A stretch of DNA of 64,000 nt from Petrachloros mirabilis ULC683 (GCF_009939295.1 NZ_WVIC01000018.1:18682-82681), one strand, 5' to 3'; positions 24,404-34,618 are shown, counted from the first letter of the stretch. A program made the numbers and translations. The notes: generated from the sequence alone by a model not told the origin.

Positions 24404-25954
24404 TTAACCACTGCGTAAAATCACTTGTTGATCTTTGCGCGCGACCAATTCCAGGGTCAGTGGCCCCGCTGTGTAGACCTGATCGGAAACCACGGCTTCA
24501 ATTTGAATGGTGCCCAGTGGCCTTTGTTCTTTGAGGGCTAACAAAAACCGGAACACATCAATCTGACTAAAAGATCCCACCGTGCGCGTCACCGGGTTAG
24601 GGAGTACCCCAGAGGCAACTGCATGATTACTGGCAGCAGAAAACAAGCGATTGAGGCTGTCGATGAGTTGCTCATCGGTCAGCTCAGACGGGTTCAGGGT
24701 AATACTAGAAATGACCTCTCCTCGACGAAACACCGTAAGATTGGGCGCAATTTCGGGCACCACGATAATTGATTGCTCTCCCACCAGAAAGTTGGCAGCC
24801 GATAAAATTCGCACCACATAGGGATGGCCATCGGTGATTTGAGACACGAGGTTATCAACATTGCTGCTGGTCATTTGGACAACCTGCTGTTCGGGCGGAA
24901 GTTGCTGGAGATTGGCTTGCCTCATTGCCGTGGAGCGAGCCTGACGGAGCAGGGTCTCAACGAATTGCAAGGCGGTCGCCCGGTCAGAGGTTCCTGAAAT
25001 GATGTCTGAAGCCAGAATCTCCCTGGAGCGAATGGCAATATTTCCCTGACGCAGCCCTAGAGCCAAGGCTCCAATGCCTTGCTCCAGCACCCTGCGATTT
25101 TCTTCTAGGGCCGCAACTTCTTGCTCTAGGCTGGCACGCTGGGACAAAAGAGTCTGGCGTTGGGTATTGGCTTCGGTCAGTTGGGCTTGGGTGGCGGCAA
25201 CGGCTTCGCTGAGTTGTCGCTGTTGGGCTTCAGCCGCTGCTAGTTTTTGGGTGGCCGCCGCAATTTGAGTCTCTAGTTGCTGTTTTTGGCCTTCAACCTG
25301 CTGGAGTTGCACCTGGGCTTGTCGAACCGAGGCTTCCAGGCTTTGGGTTTGTCGCTCTGCCTGCTGCAGCCGTGCCTGGGCTTGGTCGCGCTGTGCCACT
25401 AGCCGCTGTTGCTCGGTGCGTAACTGTTGCTCTTCGGTGCTAAGCCGCTGAATTTCGCTGCGGAGTTCTTGGGCTTGAGCGACTGAGGCGCTCAGGTTGG
25501 CTTGGGCTTCTTGAAAGCGACGTTGCAAAATTCGGAGTTGGGTTTCGCTTTCGCGCTCGCGGGCAATGGCGTTGGTGAGAGATTCATTCACACGCCGCAG
25601 ACGCCGCACGGCTTCGGTTAGCTCGGCTCTGGACAATGCTAGCTCATCTTCGACCGCTGCTTTTTCGTCTAGGGCTAGATTTAGTTCTTCGGTGGCTTGC
25701 TCACTTTGCTGTCTGATTTCGTCGAAGCGTAGCAGGGCGTCCTGGAGCTCGCGGTTGGTGGCCAGTAAAATACCAATGGTTGAGGTAGAAATCAGGCTGC
25801 CTGTGAGGATCGTGACCAAAACGGCGGTGTTTTTAGGACGGAGATTAAAGAGGCTAAGTCGTGCTTTGCCGACACGGGTGCCGATGCGATCGCCCAGAGT
25901 TGCGATCGCACCCCCCAAAAAAATAATTGCCAGAATCAGGATGTAGCCAGTCAT
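24404..25954 (-). CDS. DUF3084 protein, membrane-anchored coiled coil
   Basis: A 516-residue protein of the cyanobacterial DUF3084 family. Two N-terminal membrane segments (about 2-18 and 45-65) frame the conserved GDRIGTRVGKARLSLFNLRP. A long Gln/Glu/Ala-rich coiled coil follows from about 68 to 290, full of LQQAE and QLQ heptads. The C-terminal ~200 residues form a folded domain (TVGSFSQIDVFRFLLALK). Function is unknown; the shape suggests a structural or tethering role at the membrane. Start ATG 25954. A hairpin lies just past its stop. Confidence 0.85.
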   Translation of the reverse strand: MTGYILILAIIFLGGAIATLGDRIGTRVGKARLSLFNLRPKNTAVLVTILTGSLISTSTIGILLATNRELQDALLRFDEIRQQSEQATEELNLALDEKAAVEDELALSRAELTEAVRRLRRVNESLTNAIARERESETQLRILQRRFQEAQANLSASVAQAQELRSEIQRLSTEEQQLRTEQQRLVAQRDQAQARLQQAERQTQSLEASVRQAQVQLQQVEGQKQQLETQIAAATQKLAAAEAQQRQLSEAVAATQAQLTEANTQRQTLLSQRASLEQEVAALEENRRVLEQGIGALALGLRQGNIAIRSREILASDIISGTSDRATALQFVETLLRQARSTAMRQANLQQLPPEQQVVQMTSSNVDNLVSQITDGHPYVVRILSAANFLVGEQSIIVVPEIAPNLTVFRRGEVISSITLNPSELTDEQLIDSLNRLFSAASNHAVASGVLPNPVTRTVGSFSQIDVFRFLLALKEQRPLGTIQIEAVVSDQVYTAGPLTLELVARKDQQVILRSG

Positions 25955-26215
25955 TGGGTTATGGTTACGATGGCAGGCTGACCCTAACGATTAAAATGTA
26001 CGCCCAAGCCAGACCCGGTTCTATGCTGAGATCAAGATCTCAGGGGTCTTCAAATGACTGTTAATATAAATACCCGTGAGTTGGGATTCTCCGTGATTCT
26101 ACCACTGCTGCTCCAGGCGCACCGCCTATGTTCCGAACTTGAAACGCTCGGAGTGCTGAAGTCAGAGCGCCCACATCACAGAGCGCTGAGCGCTCCCAAA
26201 GCAGATGCAGCAACG

Positions 26216-26587
26216 TTAAAGCAGCTTTTCAAGGCGCTGCCGAATTTGATCCATTTCGGACAGTGGCGGCCTTGGATCTGCGTCTGAGTGCCAATCAGTT
26301 GTGTCCAGATTCATGCCCGGGGGCACCACCAACGTCCCTTCAGGGACAGGCTGTAAGACATACCCAGCCTCATTACAAAAGGCTCTAACCTCCTCTAGGT
26401 CCAAAGGCTCAACCGTTGCCTCTGGAAAGTCCTGAGCCTCTAGCAACAGCCCAAATCGCGTCGCATCATCTTCTGACTCAAAGGCCAATACCACCTCTTG
26501 GGAGAGGCCATTGGCATCATTGATCCGTAATGTGTGAATGCCTTCGTTAGCGGTTCGGGCATTGAACAAAAGGACATAAACTGGCAT
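26216..26587 (-). CDS. DUF3110 domain protein
   Basis: A 123-residue protein starting MPVYVLLFNARTANEGIHTL, which matches the small DUF3110 family of cyanobacteria and plastids. It continues with VVLAFESEDDATRFGLLLEA, EEVRAFCNEAGY and an acidic-rich tail with DPRPPLSEMDQIRQRLEKLL. I use the ATG at 26587; eight codons upstream are open but poor. No known function. The 260 bp between its stop and the start of the DUF3084 gene show no convincing gene. Confidence 0.75.
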   Translation of the reverse strand: MPVYVLLFNARTANEGIHTLRINDANGLSQEVVLAFESEDDATRFGLLLEAQDFPEATVEPLDLEEVRAFCNEAGYVLQPVPEGTLVVPPGMNLDTTDWHSDADPRPPLSEMDQIRQRLEKLL

Positions 26588-26839
26588 AAAACTTGATGGG
26601 CAGCCGCACAATAAGATGGTTCAATGTCACTACCATATCGTGAAACCTGTGCCCCTTGACGGATACCGATCTAGTCGGGAACCGGTTATAACAGGTCAGA
26701 GACTAGTACGATAGACCCTACTGTTGTATTGCTGCTTTCATCATTGCGGGGAAGCAGTCCTGTAGAGTATGTGCTATTGAAGGTGCAGCCGTCATCCATC
26801 GGCCTTTGACCCTGCATCTGTAACGGTGAGGCGTTCCCC

Positions 26840-29800
26840 ATGTCCCAATCATCTCAGCCCGGAGGTCAGCCTCCCCAGCGTCCCCCTCAGACCCCTAGAC
26901 GTCTCTGGCTAGTGCTTTTGAGTCGTCCAGTTCTGGGAACGCTACTGGTCTTAGGTGTTGCAGCGAGTTTACTGAGTTGGCGGCTGTGGACTTATATTAA
27001 TGAAGAGCTAGCTCCCAGCATTGCCCAAGACCTGAGTGAATCTCTCGATCGTCCGGTTGAGCTAGGAGAAGTGCAGGGCATTTCATTAACGGGGTTACAG
27101 TTTGGCCCCTCTGCCATCCCCCCCCATCGACGACAGGTTGATAATCAGTGGCAAATAGATCGTGACTCAGCCACCGTCGAGCGAGTCAGTGTTCGTTTTG
27201 ATTTGTGGAAAGCGCTGTGGAGTCGCACCCTCGACCTCGATGTTACGCTTTTTAATCCTCAAATTTATTTGAATGAAACGGCCCCTGGCCAGTGGCTTGA
27301 TACCACCATTACTCAAGAAGACACTGATGGTTGGTTTCAGGTACAGCTCAAAGCCCTACGCTTTCAAGGGGGTGAAGCCGAACTCCAACCCCTAGCCACA
27401 GAAGCCCGAACCATCCAGGATCTCAATGGCCGACTGCTTTTTGCCAATCAAAATCAAAATATTCGCATCTACGGCCAGGGGCAACTCGACTCTGGGGGTC
27501 GAGCAGACATAGAGGGAGAATGGATTCAACCTCGGGAGTCCTTATCCTTAAATATCAAGACCCAGGGGCTGACCCTTTCGCCCCTCATTGGGTTTTTGCC
27601 TCCCATTCCCTTTGATGTAGAAGAAGGCCAAGCCTATGGCACTTGGCAGATCCAGTTTCGCCCTCAGCAGCCCATTCTGGTGAACGGGCAGGGGCATGTA
27701 CGAGAAGCAGATATTTCCATTCCAGAACAGCAGATTCGAGTGGTTGCAGAGCGAATTGAGATTCCGAGACTGCGGGCGTTATTCATCAATGATCAACTCC
27801 CCCAGTTGGCCGGAAATCTAGAGTTGATGGGGGCTCAAGCTTTTGTACCCGAAAATTTAATCTTGCAAAATCGGCGCTCACAGCAGCTCCAGGTTCAAGA
27901 CTTAAACGGAGAGCTAACCTTCCTAGATCCCTCTGAGCGAGTCGGGTTTGACCTAGAGGGGCAACTGCAAGTGGGTGGGCAGCTCCGCGCCAAAGGGGAA
28001 ACAACCCTGCTGTTCAACGAGATGAACTTTCTGCTCCAGGCGCAAAACGTGGCTGCCCCCCTCCTGAGTCGCGCCTATCAACTCCCCATCGAAATTCAGG
28101 CTGGTCAGGTGGATGCCAACCTGAATATTCAATTGCGAGATCAACAGCCGCCCGATTTGCAGGGCACTGCTGTGATCAGGAATGCCCAGGCGCAAATTGA
28201 TCAAATTCCCCAGCCCTTTAGTCAGGCCAATGGCCGACTGCGGTTTCGAGGATTGACCACCATCTTAGAAGGCTTGAGCGCTCGTTATGGAGAAGTACCG
28301 CTCCGAGCCACCGGCAGCATTGATCCAGAGCTAGGCTATGCTCTAGATGCCGAAACCGAGATCGTAGATTTTGCCACGGCTCTGAGCACCCTTCAGCTCG
28401 ATGATCTACCATTCCCGATCACCGGACGGGTACAAGCCACCAACTTACAGGTGCGCGGACTGATTGACGACCCCGTACTCACGGGCACCGTACAGACCCC
28501 CGGCACCCCGGTCTTAGATCAGGTGCCCTTTGAGGAGATTACAGCTCAGTTTCGATTGGCCGCGCCCTTCTTAGATATTTCTCAAATTCAAGCGGTTCCC
28601 CTAGCGGGGGGTATTATTACGGGTGCTGCGGCTTATAACCTCACCCCCGGAAGCGCTCTGGAAGGGCGGCTGGTGGTACAAAATGTGCCTGGAAATGCTA
28701 TTGCCCAGCGCTACAATGCCGATCCTGGCTTTTTGATTGGCCCGGTGGGGGCTCAGGTGAGACTGTTTGGCCCACCTACTAACCTAACGACGCAGGTGCG
28801 ATTTCAGGCACCGGGAGGCACCTACCCCACCACTGGAACCGTGGTGGTTCGCCCTGCTGTTACTTTGTTGCAGGATATTGTGGCTCAGGTACCGGGGGGC
28901 AGCCTCCAACTCGCGGGTCAGATTGCGGCAGGGCAACTTCAGGCCACAACTACCATTCCTGGCATTCGCCTAGCAGCGTTCTCCCCTGAACTGCGCGGGG
29001 TACTCTCAGGGCAGTTGCAGCTTGCTGGCCCCATTGCCACCTTGAGTGCTGACACGATCAGAGCCCAAGGGAATGTGCGGTTTTCGGAAGGCATTGCCCT
29101 GATTGAAGAGGCCATTGATGCCCAAATTGCCTGGACGGGGCAAGCAATTGCGGTTCAAGATGCCAGTGCCCTAGGCTTTCGAGCCAATGGCCAGATCGGG
29201 GCGATCTTGCAAGGACCCCAAGCCCCCCAACTCACCACCTTGAACCTAAACGTGTGGGCAGATGATTATAATTTGCAGCGCTTGGGGTTAGGGGTACCTG
29301 GGGTGCCGCTGCTCGGACGAGCCGATGTGCAAGGACGATTGACGGGCGCTATCACAGATCCCAGCCTAGTTGCCACCCTAGGCGTGCGAGATTTGGCGGT
29401 ATCTCAGGTACAGTTTGAGTCGCCTCTGCGGGGAAGCTTAGCGTTTGACACCAATCAGGGCTTAGATTTGAACCTGAGGGGTGAGCGCGATCGCATCCTA
29501 GTCAACCTAGCCTCCGACTTTGAGCCCCTCGCCATTGACATCCGCCGCGATCAAGCCATTGCTCGGGGTCGCAAAGAAGGCGAGGTCTTTCGGCTAGCCC
29601 TTGAGCAGTTCCCCTTGATAGCGCTCAATGTCCGACCAGCAGAAGCACTGGGGCTAGGGGCAGCCTCTGGCCTTGCCTCTGGCGACTTCACTCTGCGCTG
29701 GGCTGCCCAGGAACTCGAAGGCACCCTGGCCATTGACCGCCCCGGACTACGACCACTCCAGGGCGATCGCTTCACGGCCAACCTGCGCTACGCCAACGGA

Positions 29801-32131
29801 GTCGGCACTCTCAGCCAAGGCCGCCTGGTAGAAGGTGAGAATGAGCTCCTTCTAGATGCCACCCTCGTCCCTGGAGCAGATCCGCAGTTTTCGGGTCGTT
29901 TGGTGGTTGCCCAAGCCCAAATTGGCGATGTGTTCCGCTCCCTAGAGGCGATTGACTTCACCAATCTCGGCGAAGCCCCCCCGCCCTTGGGATCTGCTGC
30001 TGACCTAGACACCGTGCCCGTGGGCTTGCCCGAAGCCCCCCTACTGCTCCAACTCCAGCGACTAGCAGAAATCGACGCCCTCATCGCCCAGCAACAAGAA
30101 ATCCAAAATGGTGATGGACTGCTCGCCCTCGGGGAACTAGAGGGGTTGTTTAGGGGAGCCATCCAATTTTCTGGCTCCTTACAGGCGGGGATCCAAGCCG
30201 ATTTTGACTTGCAAGGTCAAGACTTTACATTGGGAGACTACGCCATCGATGAGGTCGTGGCCACCGGAGACTTCCGCAATGGCACCCTAGAACTCAGCCC
30301 ACTCCTGCTAGCCACCGACAATCGACGAGCTATCTTTCGGGGGCAGTTCGCCGAGCAGCGACAGAGCGGACAACTCCAGCTAACAAATATTCCCCTAGAG
30401 CCGCTCAATGACTTGGTGGAGCTGCCCTTTGCCGTGACGGGCGATCTTGACGGCACAGCTACGCTTGCAGGCGGGCTAGCCAATCCACAAGTTCAAGGCA
30501 GTTTTAGTCTCTCGGAGGCCACCCTCAATGGCTCTGCTGTCCAAAGTGCCCAGGCTCGCTTTACCTATGACCAGGCGCGACTGAACTTTGACAGCCGCGC
30601 TGTGATTGCCAATCTTGATCCCCTCAGCATTGACGGCAGCATCCCCTATCGGCTGCCCTTTGCTGAAGCTGAGCCAGCCTCAGATCAAATTATTGTTAAT
30701 GCCAGCGTCCGCAATGATGGGTTGGGGTTGATAAATTTGCTCACGGATCAAATTGCCTGGGTTGAAGGTCAAGGAAGCGCAGATTTAGCCATTCGTGGCA
30801 CCCTAGATGAGCCGGAAGTGCAGGGTCTGATTGCCCTGCGAGATGCCCAATTTACTGCCCCAGCTCTCCCTGACCCCCTGACCAATGTTTCAGGCAGCAT
30901 TCAGTTTGACCGCGATCGCATCATCGTGCCTGCCCTGACCGGGCTGTACAGTGAGGGACAAATTGCCGCTCAAGGGCGGCTGGCAATCTTTGACTCAGTA
31001 GCGGCTCAGCAGGCAGCCCAAAGTGAGCCACTCACCGTGTTGCTGGAGAGTATCGACCTCGATTTAAGAGGGCTGTATCGCGGCCAGGTAGACGGGAACC
31101 TAGTGATTACCGGCAGCCTCTTGCAACCGGAGTTGGGGGGCATCATCGGCCTGAGTAACGGTCAGGTCTTGCTGGCAGACGTGGCCGGTGGAACTGGGGG
31201 CAATGGCAACGCCACCAATGGTTTGAGTAATGGCTTGGGCAATGGCTTCAATGGCTCCAATGGCTTCCCCCTGGACGAACCTGAAGACAGCATCCAGTTT
31301 CGGGGCTTACAGGTCCAGTTGGGTGACAATATTCGCATTAGTCAGCCCCCTGTTCTCAGCTTCTTAGCCTCAGGGGATGTCACCCTTAATGGATCTTTTA
31401 ATGCCCCACGCCCTGAGGGATTGATTCAGTTTCAGCGCGGCTCTATTAACCTGTTTACCTCCCGATTTCAACTGGATAGGCGTCAGGATAATGTGGCACG
31501 TTTTGATCCGGCCTTTGGCTTAGATCCCTATCTAAATATTGCCATGATCACCACAGTGACAGAGGCCACCCGGGGACGCACCACCATTTTGAATGAATTT
31601 GCCGATCTACCCGTGGGAACCCTAGGTTCAATTGAGTCAGTGCGGGTGCGGGCGCAGGTAGATGGCCGAGCCAGTGAATTAGTGAATAACTTTGGTGGTG
31701 TGGTGGCACTCAGCAGCAGCCCCAATCGCACCGACAGTGAAATTGTGGCGCTGTTGGGCGGTGGGGTAGCTGAATCAATCGCAGAAGGAGATGCCGAGTT
31801 AGCCTTAGCCAACATTGCCAGCTCAGCATTTTTGACCACCGCCACTGGCTTTTTGAGTGATTTGCTGGGTGCCCGTGCCACCTTCCGAATCTTTCCAGTC
31901 TTAATTCCCAACAGTAACAACCGAGATCGCTCAGTGCTCCAGTTGGGAGCTGAATTTGGCTATGATGTCACCGACCGGTTCTCAGTATCAGTGCTACAAG
32001 TGCTTACGGGGCTGGATGAGCCGACGCTGTTCAATCTCAGCTATGACATTAACGATCAGTTCCGAATTCGAGGGGGCGTCAACACCGATGGCGATGCCCT
32101 GGGCATCCTGGAATACCGCTTGCGGTTCTAG
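26840..32131 (+). CDS. TamB/DUF490-like translocation and assembly protein
   Basis: A very large (1,763-residue) envelope protein. One N-terminal signal anchor (about 24-48, WLVLLSRPVLGTLLVLGVAA), then a long, repetitive beta-rich body of AsmA/TamB type (repeated motifs of the form G.I.G...L.G.L..P.L.G....A) and a C-terminal DUF490 domain from about 1,500 (VALLGGGVAESI, then SVLQVLTGLDEPTLFNLSYD). A Gly/Asn-rich spacer lies near 1,450-1,475. Bacterial TamB spans the periplasm and moves phospholipids or helps outer-membrane protein assembly; the plant homologue TIC236 bridges chloroplast envelopes. ATG 26840 has GTGAGG upstream. pgsA starts 9 bp after the stop, so a link to phospholipid supply is plausible. 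Confidence 0.9.
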   Translation: MSQSSQPGGQPPQRPPQTPRRLWLVLLSRPVLGTLLVLGVAASLLSWRLWTYINEELAPSIAQDLSESLDRPVELGEVQGISLTGLQFGPSAIPPHRRQVDNQWQIDRDSATVERVSVRFDLWKALWSRTLDLDVTLFNPQIYLNETAPGQWLDTTITQEDTDGWFQVQLKALRFQGGEAELQPLATEARTIQDLNGRLLFANQNQNIRIYGQGQLDSGGRADIEGEWIQPRESLSLNIKTQGLTLSPLIGFLPPIPFDVEEGQAYGTWQIQFRPQQPILVNGQGHVREADISIPEQQIRVVAERIEIPRLRALFINDQLPQLAGNLELMGAQAFVPENLILQNRRSQQLQVQDLNGELTFLDPSERVGFDLEGQLQVGGQLRAKGETTLLFNEMNFLLQAQNVAAPLLSRAYQLPIEIQAGQVDANLNIQLRDQQPPDLQGTAVIRNAQAQIDQIPQPFSQANGRLRFRGLTTILEGLSARYGEVPLRATGSIDPELGYALDAETEIVDFATALSTLQLDDLPFPITGRVQATNLQVRGLIDDPVLTGTVQTPGTPVLDQVPFEEITAQFRLAAPFLDISQIQAVPLAGGIITGAAAYNLTPGSALEGRLVVQNVPGNAIAQRYNADPGFLIGPVGAQVRLFGPPTNLTTQVRFQAPGGTYPTTGTVVVRPAVTLLQDIVAQVPGGSLQLAGQIAAGQLQATTTIPGIRLAAFSPELRGVLSGQLQLAGPIATLSADTIRAQGNVRFSEGIALIEEAIDAQIAWTGQAIAVQDASALGFRANGQIGAILQGPQAPQLTTLNLNVWADDYNLQRLGLGVPGVPLLGRADVQGRLTGAITDPSLVATLGVRDLAVSQVQFESPLRGSLAFDTNQGLDLNLRGERDRILVNLASDFEPLAIDIRRDQAIARGRKEGEVFRLALEQFPLIALNVRPAEALGLGAASGLASGDFTLRWAAQELEGTLAIDRPGLRPLQGDRFTANLRYANGVGTLSQGRLVEGENELLLDATLVPGADPQFSGRLVVAQAQIGDVFRSLEAIDFTNLGEAPPPLGSAADLDTVPVGLPEAPLLLQLQRLAEIDALIAQQQEIQNGDGLLALGELEGLFRGAIQFSGSLQAGIQADFDLQGQDFTLGDYAIDEVVATGDFRNGTLELSPLLLATDNRRAIFRGQFAEQRQSGQLQLTNIPLEPLNDLVELPFAVTGDLDGTATLAGGLANPQVQGSFSLSEATLNGSAVQSAQARFTYDQARLNFDSRAVIANLDPLSIDGSIPYRLPFAEAEPASDQIIVNASVRNDGLGLINLLTDQIAWVEGQGSADLAIRGTLDEPEVQGLIALRDAQFTAPALPDPLTNVSGSIQFDRDRIIVPALTGLYSEGQIAAQGRLAIFDSVAAQQAAQSEPLTVLLESIDLDLRGLYRGQVDGNLVITGSLLQPELGGIIGLSNGQVLLADVAGGTGGNGNATNGLSNGLGNGFNGSNGFPLDEPEDSIQFRGLQVQLGDNIRISQPPVLSFLASGDVTLNGSFNAPRPEGLIQFQRGSINLFTSRFQLDRRQDNVARFDPAFGLDPYLNIAMITTVTEATRGRTTILNEFADLPVGTLGSIESVRVRAQVDGRASELVNNFGGVVALSSSPNRTDSEIVALLGGGVAESIAEGDAELALANIASSAFLTTATGFLSDLLGARATFRIFPVLIPNSNNRDRSVLQLGAEFGYDVTDRFSVSVLQVLTGLDEPTLFNLSYDINDQFRIRGGVNTDGDALGILEYRLRF

Positions 32132-32140
32132 GCAGCATCC

Positions 32141-32674
32141 ATGACACTGGCGACTTGGATTACGGTTTCGCGCCTATTGGCCATTCCTGTCTTGCTGCTG
32201 TGGCTGCACACGGAACCGGGAACAACACTCCCTAGCGATTTGTTACGCTGGAGTAGTGTGGTCATTTTCCTGGTGGCGGCAGGCACAGACTGGGTTGATG
32301 GCTATGTGGCACGTCGGTTTGATCAGGTGAGCGACCTGGGGAAATTTCTAGATCCCCTGGTGGATAAACTATTGGTGCTTGCCCCCTTGCTCAGCCTGAT
32401 TGCTTGGGGGGTGATTCCAGCCTGGAGCGTGTTTTTGATTTTGTTGCGGGAGCTGGCGATCGCAGGTTGGCGGGTTCAGCAAACTCAGATCTCCGGAGCC
32501 AACCTCTGGGGAAAGGCCAAAACGGTCACTCAGATCAGCGCCATTGCCCTGCTGATGGCACCCCTGCCAGCGCCCTGGCCAGCTTGGAGTTTGGGGGTGT
32601 ATGCCCTGGCCATTGTTCTGACCCTTGTGTCTGGCATCCTTTATCTATGGCCCCAATCAGCTCAGCCCTTATGA
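32141..32674 (+). CDS. pgsA: PgsA, CDP-diacylglycerol-glycerol-3-phosphate 3-phosphatidyltransferase
   Basis: A 177-residue membrane enzyme that commits CDP-diacylglycerol to phosphatidylglycerol, an essential lipid of thylakoids and photosystems. The CDP-alcohol phosphotransferase motif is complete: Asp53-Gly54, Ala57-Arg58, Gly67, Asp71 and Asp75 (DGYVARRFDQVSDLGKFLDP, then VDK). About five membrane segments. It begins 9 bp after the TamB-like gene, so the two are probably co-transcribed. Confidence 0.93.
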   Translation: MTLATWITVSRLLAIPVLLLWLHTEPGTTLPSDLLRWSSVVIFLVAAGTDWVDGYVARRFDQVSDLGKFLDPLVDKLLVLAPLLSLIAWGVIPAWSVFLILLRELAIAGWRVQQTQISGANLWGKAKTVTQISAIALLMAPLPAPWPAWSLGVYALAIVLTLVSGILYLWPQSAQPL

Positions 32675-32723
32675 GCCAAGTGTTCTGTCAGGACAATTTT
32701 GATGGACTGTAGCCCCTCAAGAT

Positions 32724-33392
32724 TTAAGCGGGAGAACTGAGTCCCAGACTGGCAATTTCGGCAACTTGAGCCACGGAATCTCTAGCAAGCTGCTGGAGCA
32801 AAGAAGTGCTCTCGGCAGTCTTTAGAGCGGAAAGAGCCTGAGCCAATCGATAGCGCACCTGCCAATCTTCATGGGAAACAAAGGGAGCCAACAAGGGCAC
32901 TGCTCTATGATCCCCTAGGTCCCCCAGGGCGCCGATCGCTGCGGTACGAACCAGCTCATATTCAGAGCTCAGGGCATCTTGGAGGACTTCAAAGGCTTGG
33001 GTATGTCCGAGTTCCCCAAGAGAGGAGATGATGCTGAATTTAATTAGCCATTCTGAAGTCTGATAATAAAGATCTCTCAAGTCAGGAAATGCTTCGTGAA
33101 GATGCAGAGCACACAGGGCATCAGCAGCAGCAGACTGAACGTCAACCTCAGAGTCATGGCGCAAGCGATCGCGCAAGAGGGTTAGGGCTGCCTCTCGGTC
33201 TTGTTCCCCTAGCACACTCATTTGACTAACGGCAGCATAGCGAACCCGAGCACTGGTATCGGAGGTGGCACCTTTGAGAAGCTTGAAACCAATGTCTGGG
33301 GGAAGGGTTCGGATTTGGTTGACCGCACTCAGGCGTTCCCCAAAGTCTTCAGAGGCAAGGGCTTGCTGCACGGATTCGGGGTTGATAGGCAT
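32724..33392 (-). CDS. nblB: NblB-like HEAT repeat phycobilisome degradation protein
   Basis: A 222-residue HEAT-repeat protein. The start (INPESVQQALASEDFGERLS then AVNQIRTL) closely resembles NblB proteins as I remember them, and the helical repeats (RYAAVSQMSVLG, QSAAADALCAL, KFSIISSLGELG, RTAAIGALGDLGD, RYRLAQALSAL) follow. NblB acts in phycobilisome breakdown during nutrient starvation, probably by detaching bilins. Distinguishing NblB from other CpcE-type HEAT proteins needs alignment. Monocistronic by position: neighbours face the other way. Confidence 0.7.
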   Translation of the reverse strand: MPINPESVQQALASEDFGERLSAVNQIRTLPPDIGFKLLKGATSDTSARVRYAAVSQMSVLGEQDREAALTLLRDRLRHDSEVDVQSAAADALCALHLHEAFPDLRDLYYQTSEWLIKFSIISSLGELGHTQAFEVLQDALSSEYELVRTAAIGALGDLGDHRAVPLLAPFVSHEDWQVRYRLAQALSALKTAESTSLLQQLARDSVAQVAEIASLGLSSPA

Positions 33393-33518
33393 CCTCAGTT
33401 TTCCTGGCTTACTGCTGTCTTTCTATAGATTCTCCTGTCAAAATAGTAAGGGTATGCCGTCCCTTTCCTGACGCCATCCTCACCAATTGCAATGCAACGA
33501 CATGAAGTAATTGAACCC

Positions 33519-33773
33519 ATGACTCAGACATCTCCTAACGCCGCTTCAGAACCCGACGCACCCAAGCCAGTCTCGTCAACTGAATTAACTTCGGTTGATC
33601 CTGGGGCTGTTTTGTCCCCAAAGACTGGCCAAATTGAAGATCCCCCCCCTAGCTTTGTCAAACTGGCCATGCGGAATATGGTTCAAAAATCCGGTCAGTC
33701 TTTACGGCACTTTGGGCTGACCGCAGCGGGGCTGTTGGGTCTATTGGTGGGATTGGCCTACCTCACCCGATAG
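33519..33773 (+). CDS. DUF3285 small membrane protein
   Basis: An 84-residue protein with a variable, Ser/Pro-rich N-terminus and the conserved C-terminal core PPSFVKLAMRNMVQKSGQSL, HFGLTAAGLLGLLVGLAYLTR, a single membrane segment at the very end. It fits the cyanobacterial DUF3285 family. Start at ATG 33519 or at ATG 33492; neither has a clear ribosome site. ybeY follows immediately, so it is the first gene of a DUF3285-ybeY-dgkA-trpG string on the plus strand. Confidence 0.75.
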   Translation: MTQTSPNAASEPDAPKPVSSTELTSVDPGAVLSPKTGQIEDPPPSFVKLAMRNMVQKSGQSLRHFGLTAAGLLGLLVGLAYLTR

Positions 33774-33781
33774 TGTTGAAT

Positions 33782-34273
33782 ATGAACGTCGAAGTTGAGG
33801 TACAAACGGCTTATGGTTCTTTCGCGGCAGCCAGCGCCCAGAGGCGTGAGCCGATGTGGCAACACTGGTTTCAGACCTGGCTGGTGTGTCTCGACCCAAA
33901 ACTCTCTCCCATTCAAGCCTATGCCCTAAGCTTACGTTTGACGGATGATCTTGAAATTCGCACATTGAATGCCGCTTACCGCCAACAGGATCGAGCAACA
34001 GATGTCCTGGCATTTGCGGCCTTAGAGGTTATCGGGATACCCCCCGAAATTTGGACTGAGCAGCCTTTGGAGTTGGGGGATATTGTGATTTCGGTCGAGA
34101 CGGCTCAGCACCAGGCTCAAAAACAGGGGCACAGCTTAGATCAAGAGCTGGCTTGGCTCGCCTGTCACGGATTGCTGCACCTTCTGGGCTGGGATCACCC
34201 TGATGAGGCTCATTTAGAGATGATGTTGACACAACAAGCAGAACTGTTGCAGGTAGTGGGATTTTGCCCTTAA
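33782..34273 (+). CDS. ybeY: YbeY, rRNA maturation endoribonuclease
   Basis: A 163-residue metal-dependent RNase needed for 16S rRNA 3' processing and ribosome quality control. The zinc motif HGLLHLLGWDH (His129, His133, His139) is intact, preceded by the family core RQQDRATDVLAF and LGDIVIS. I place the start at ATG 33782; GTG 33773 and TTG 33776, which lie directly behind the previous stop, are alternatives. It is followed after about 345 bp by dgkA. Confidence 0.92.
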   Translation: MNVEVEVQTAYGSFAAASAQRREPMWQHWFQTWLVCLDPKLSPIQAYALSLRLTDDLEIRTLNAAYRQQDRATDVLAFAALEVIGIPPEIWTEQPLELGDIVISVETAQHQAQKQGHSLDQELAWLACHGLLHLLGWDHPDEAHLEMMLTQQAELLQVVGFCP

Positions 34274-34618
34274 AGCTTCAGACTGCTTCTGCGGCAGAGG
34301 TTTGGAGCCTCACTGTTGTGCATCTCCTGGGCAGATGGAAGTGAGGAGGTGAGATTTAAGCCTGTTCGTCGGAGGCTTGAGATTTTTGAAAATCTGTGAT
34401 TGAGTAAGATAACTCAGACATTAAAGTAATTTTCCCTCTAGAGAGTTTTCTATTGGATGCTTCTCCATCCACTTCACAATAAGTACAAAAGCTTATATAA
34501 ACTTAAAATGGGCATCCTCAATCTTTTGTCCGGTATTCACCAAGGTGCTGCCATTTTGACTGAGGGCGATGGCGAATGAATCACCAGAGCAAGTTCTTGA
34601 GATGTAAATTATAAGAAT
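34274..34618. other. Non-coding stretch between ybeY and dgkA
   Basis: 345 bp with no supportable gene. A 7-bp complementary pair (CCTCACT near 34308 / AGTGAGG near 34341) could form a hairpin after ybeY without a T-run. The right part is AT-rich and presumably contains the dgkA promoter. No tRNA-like sequence was seen. Confidence 0.5.

Noticed and set aside
26054..26287. 77-codon plus-strand frame between DUF3084 and DUF3110
   Set aside because: Overlaps the end of the DUF3110 gene on the other strand, has no ribosome site and no coherent fold or family.
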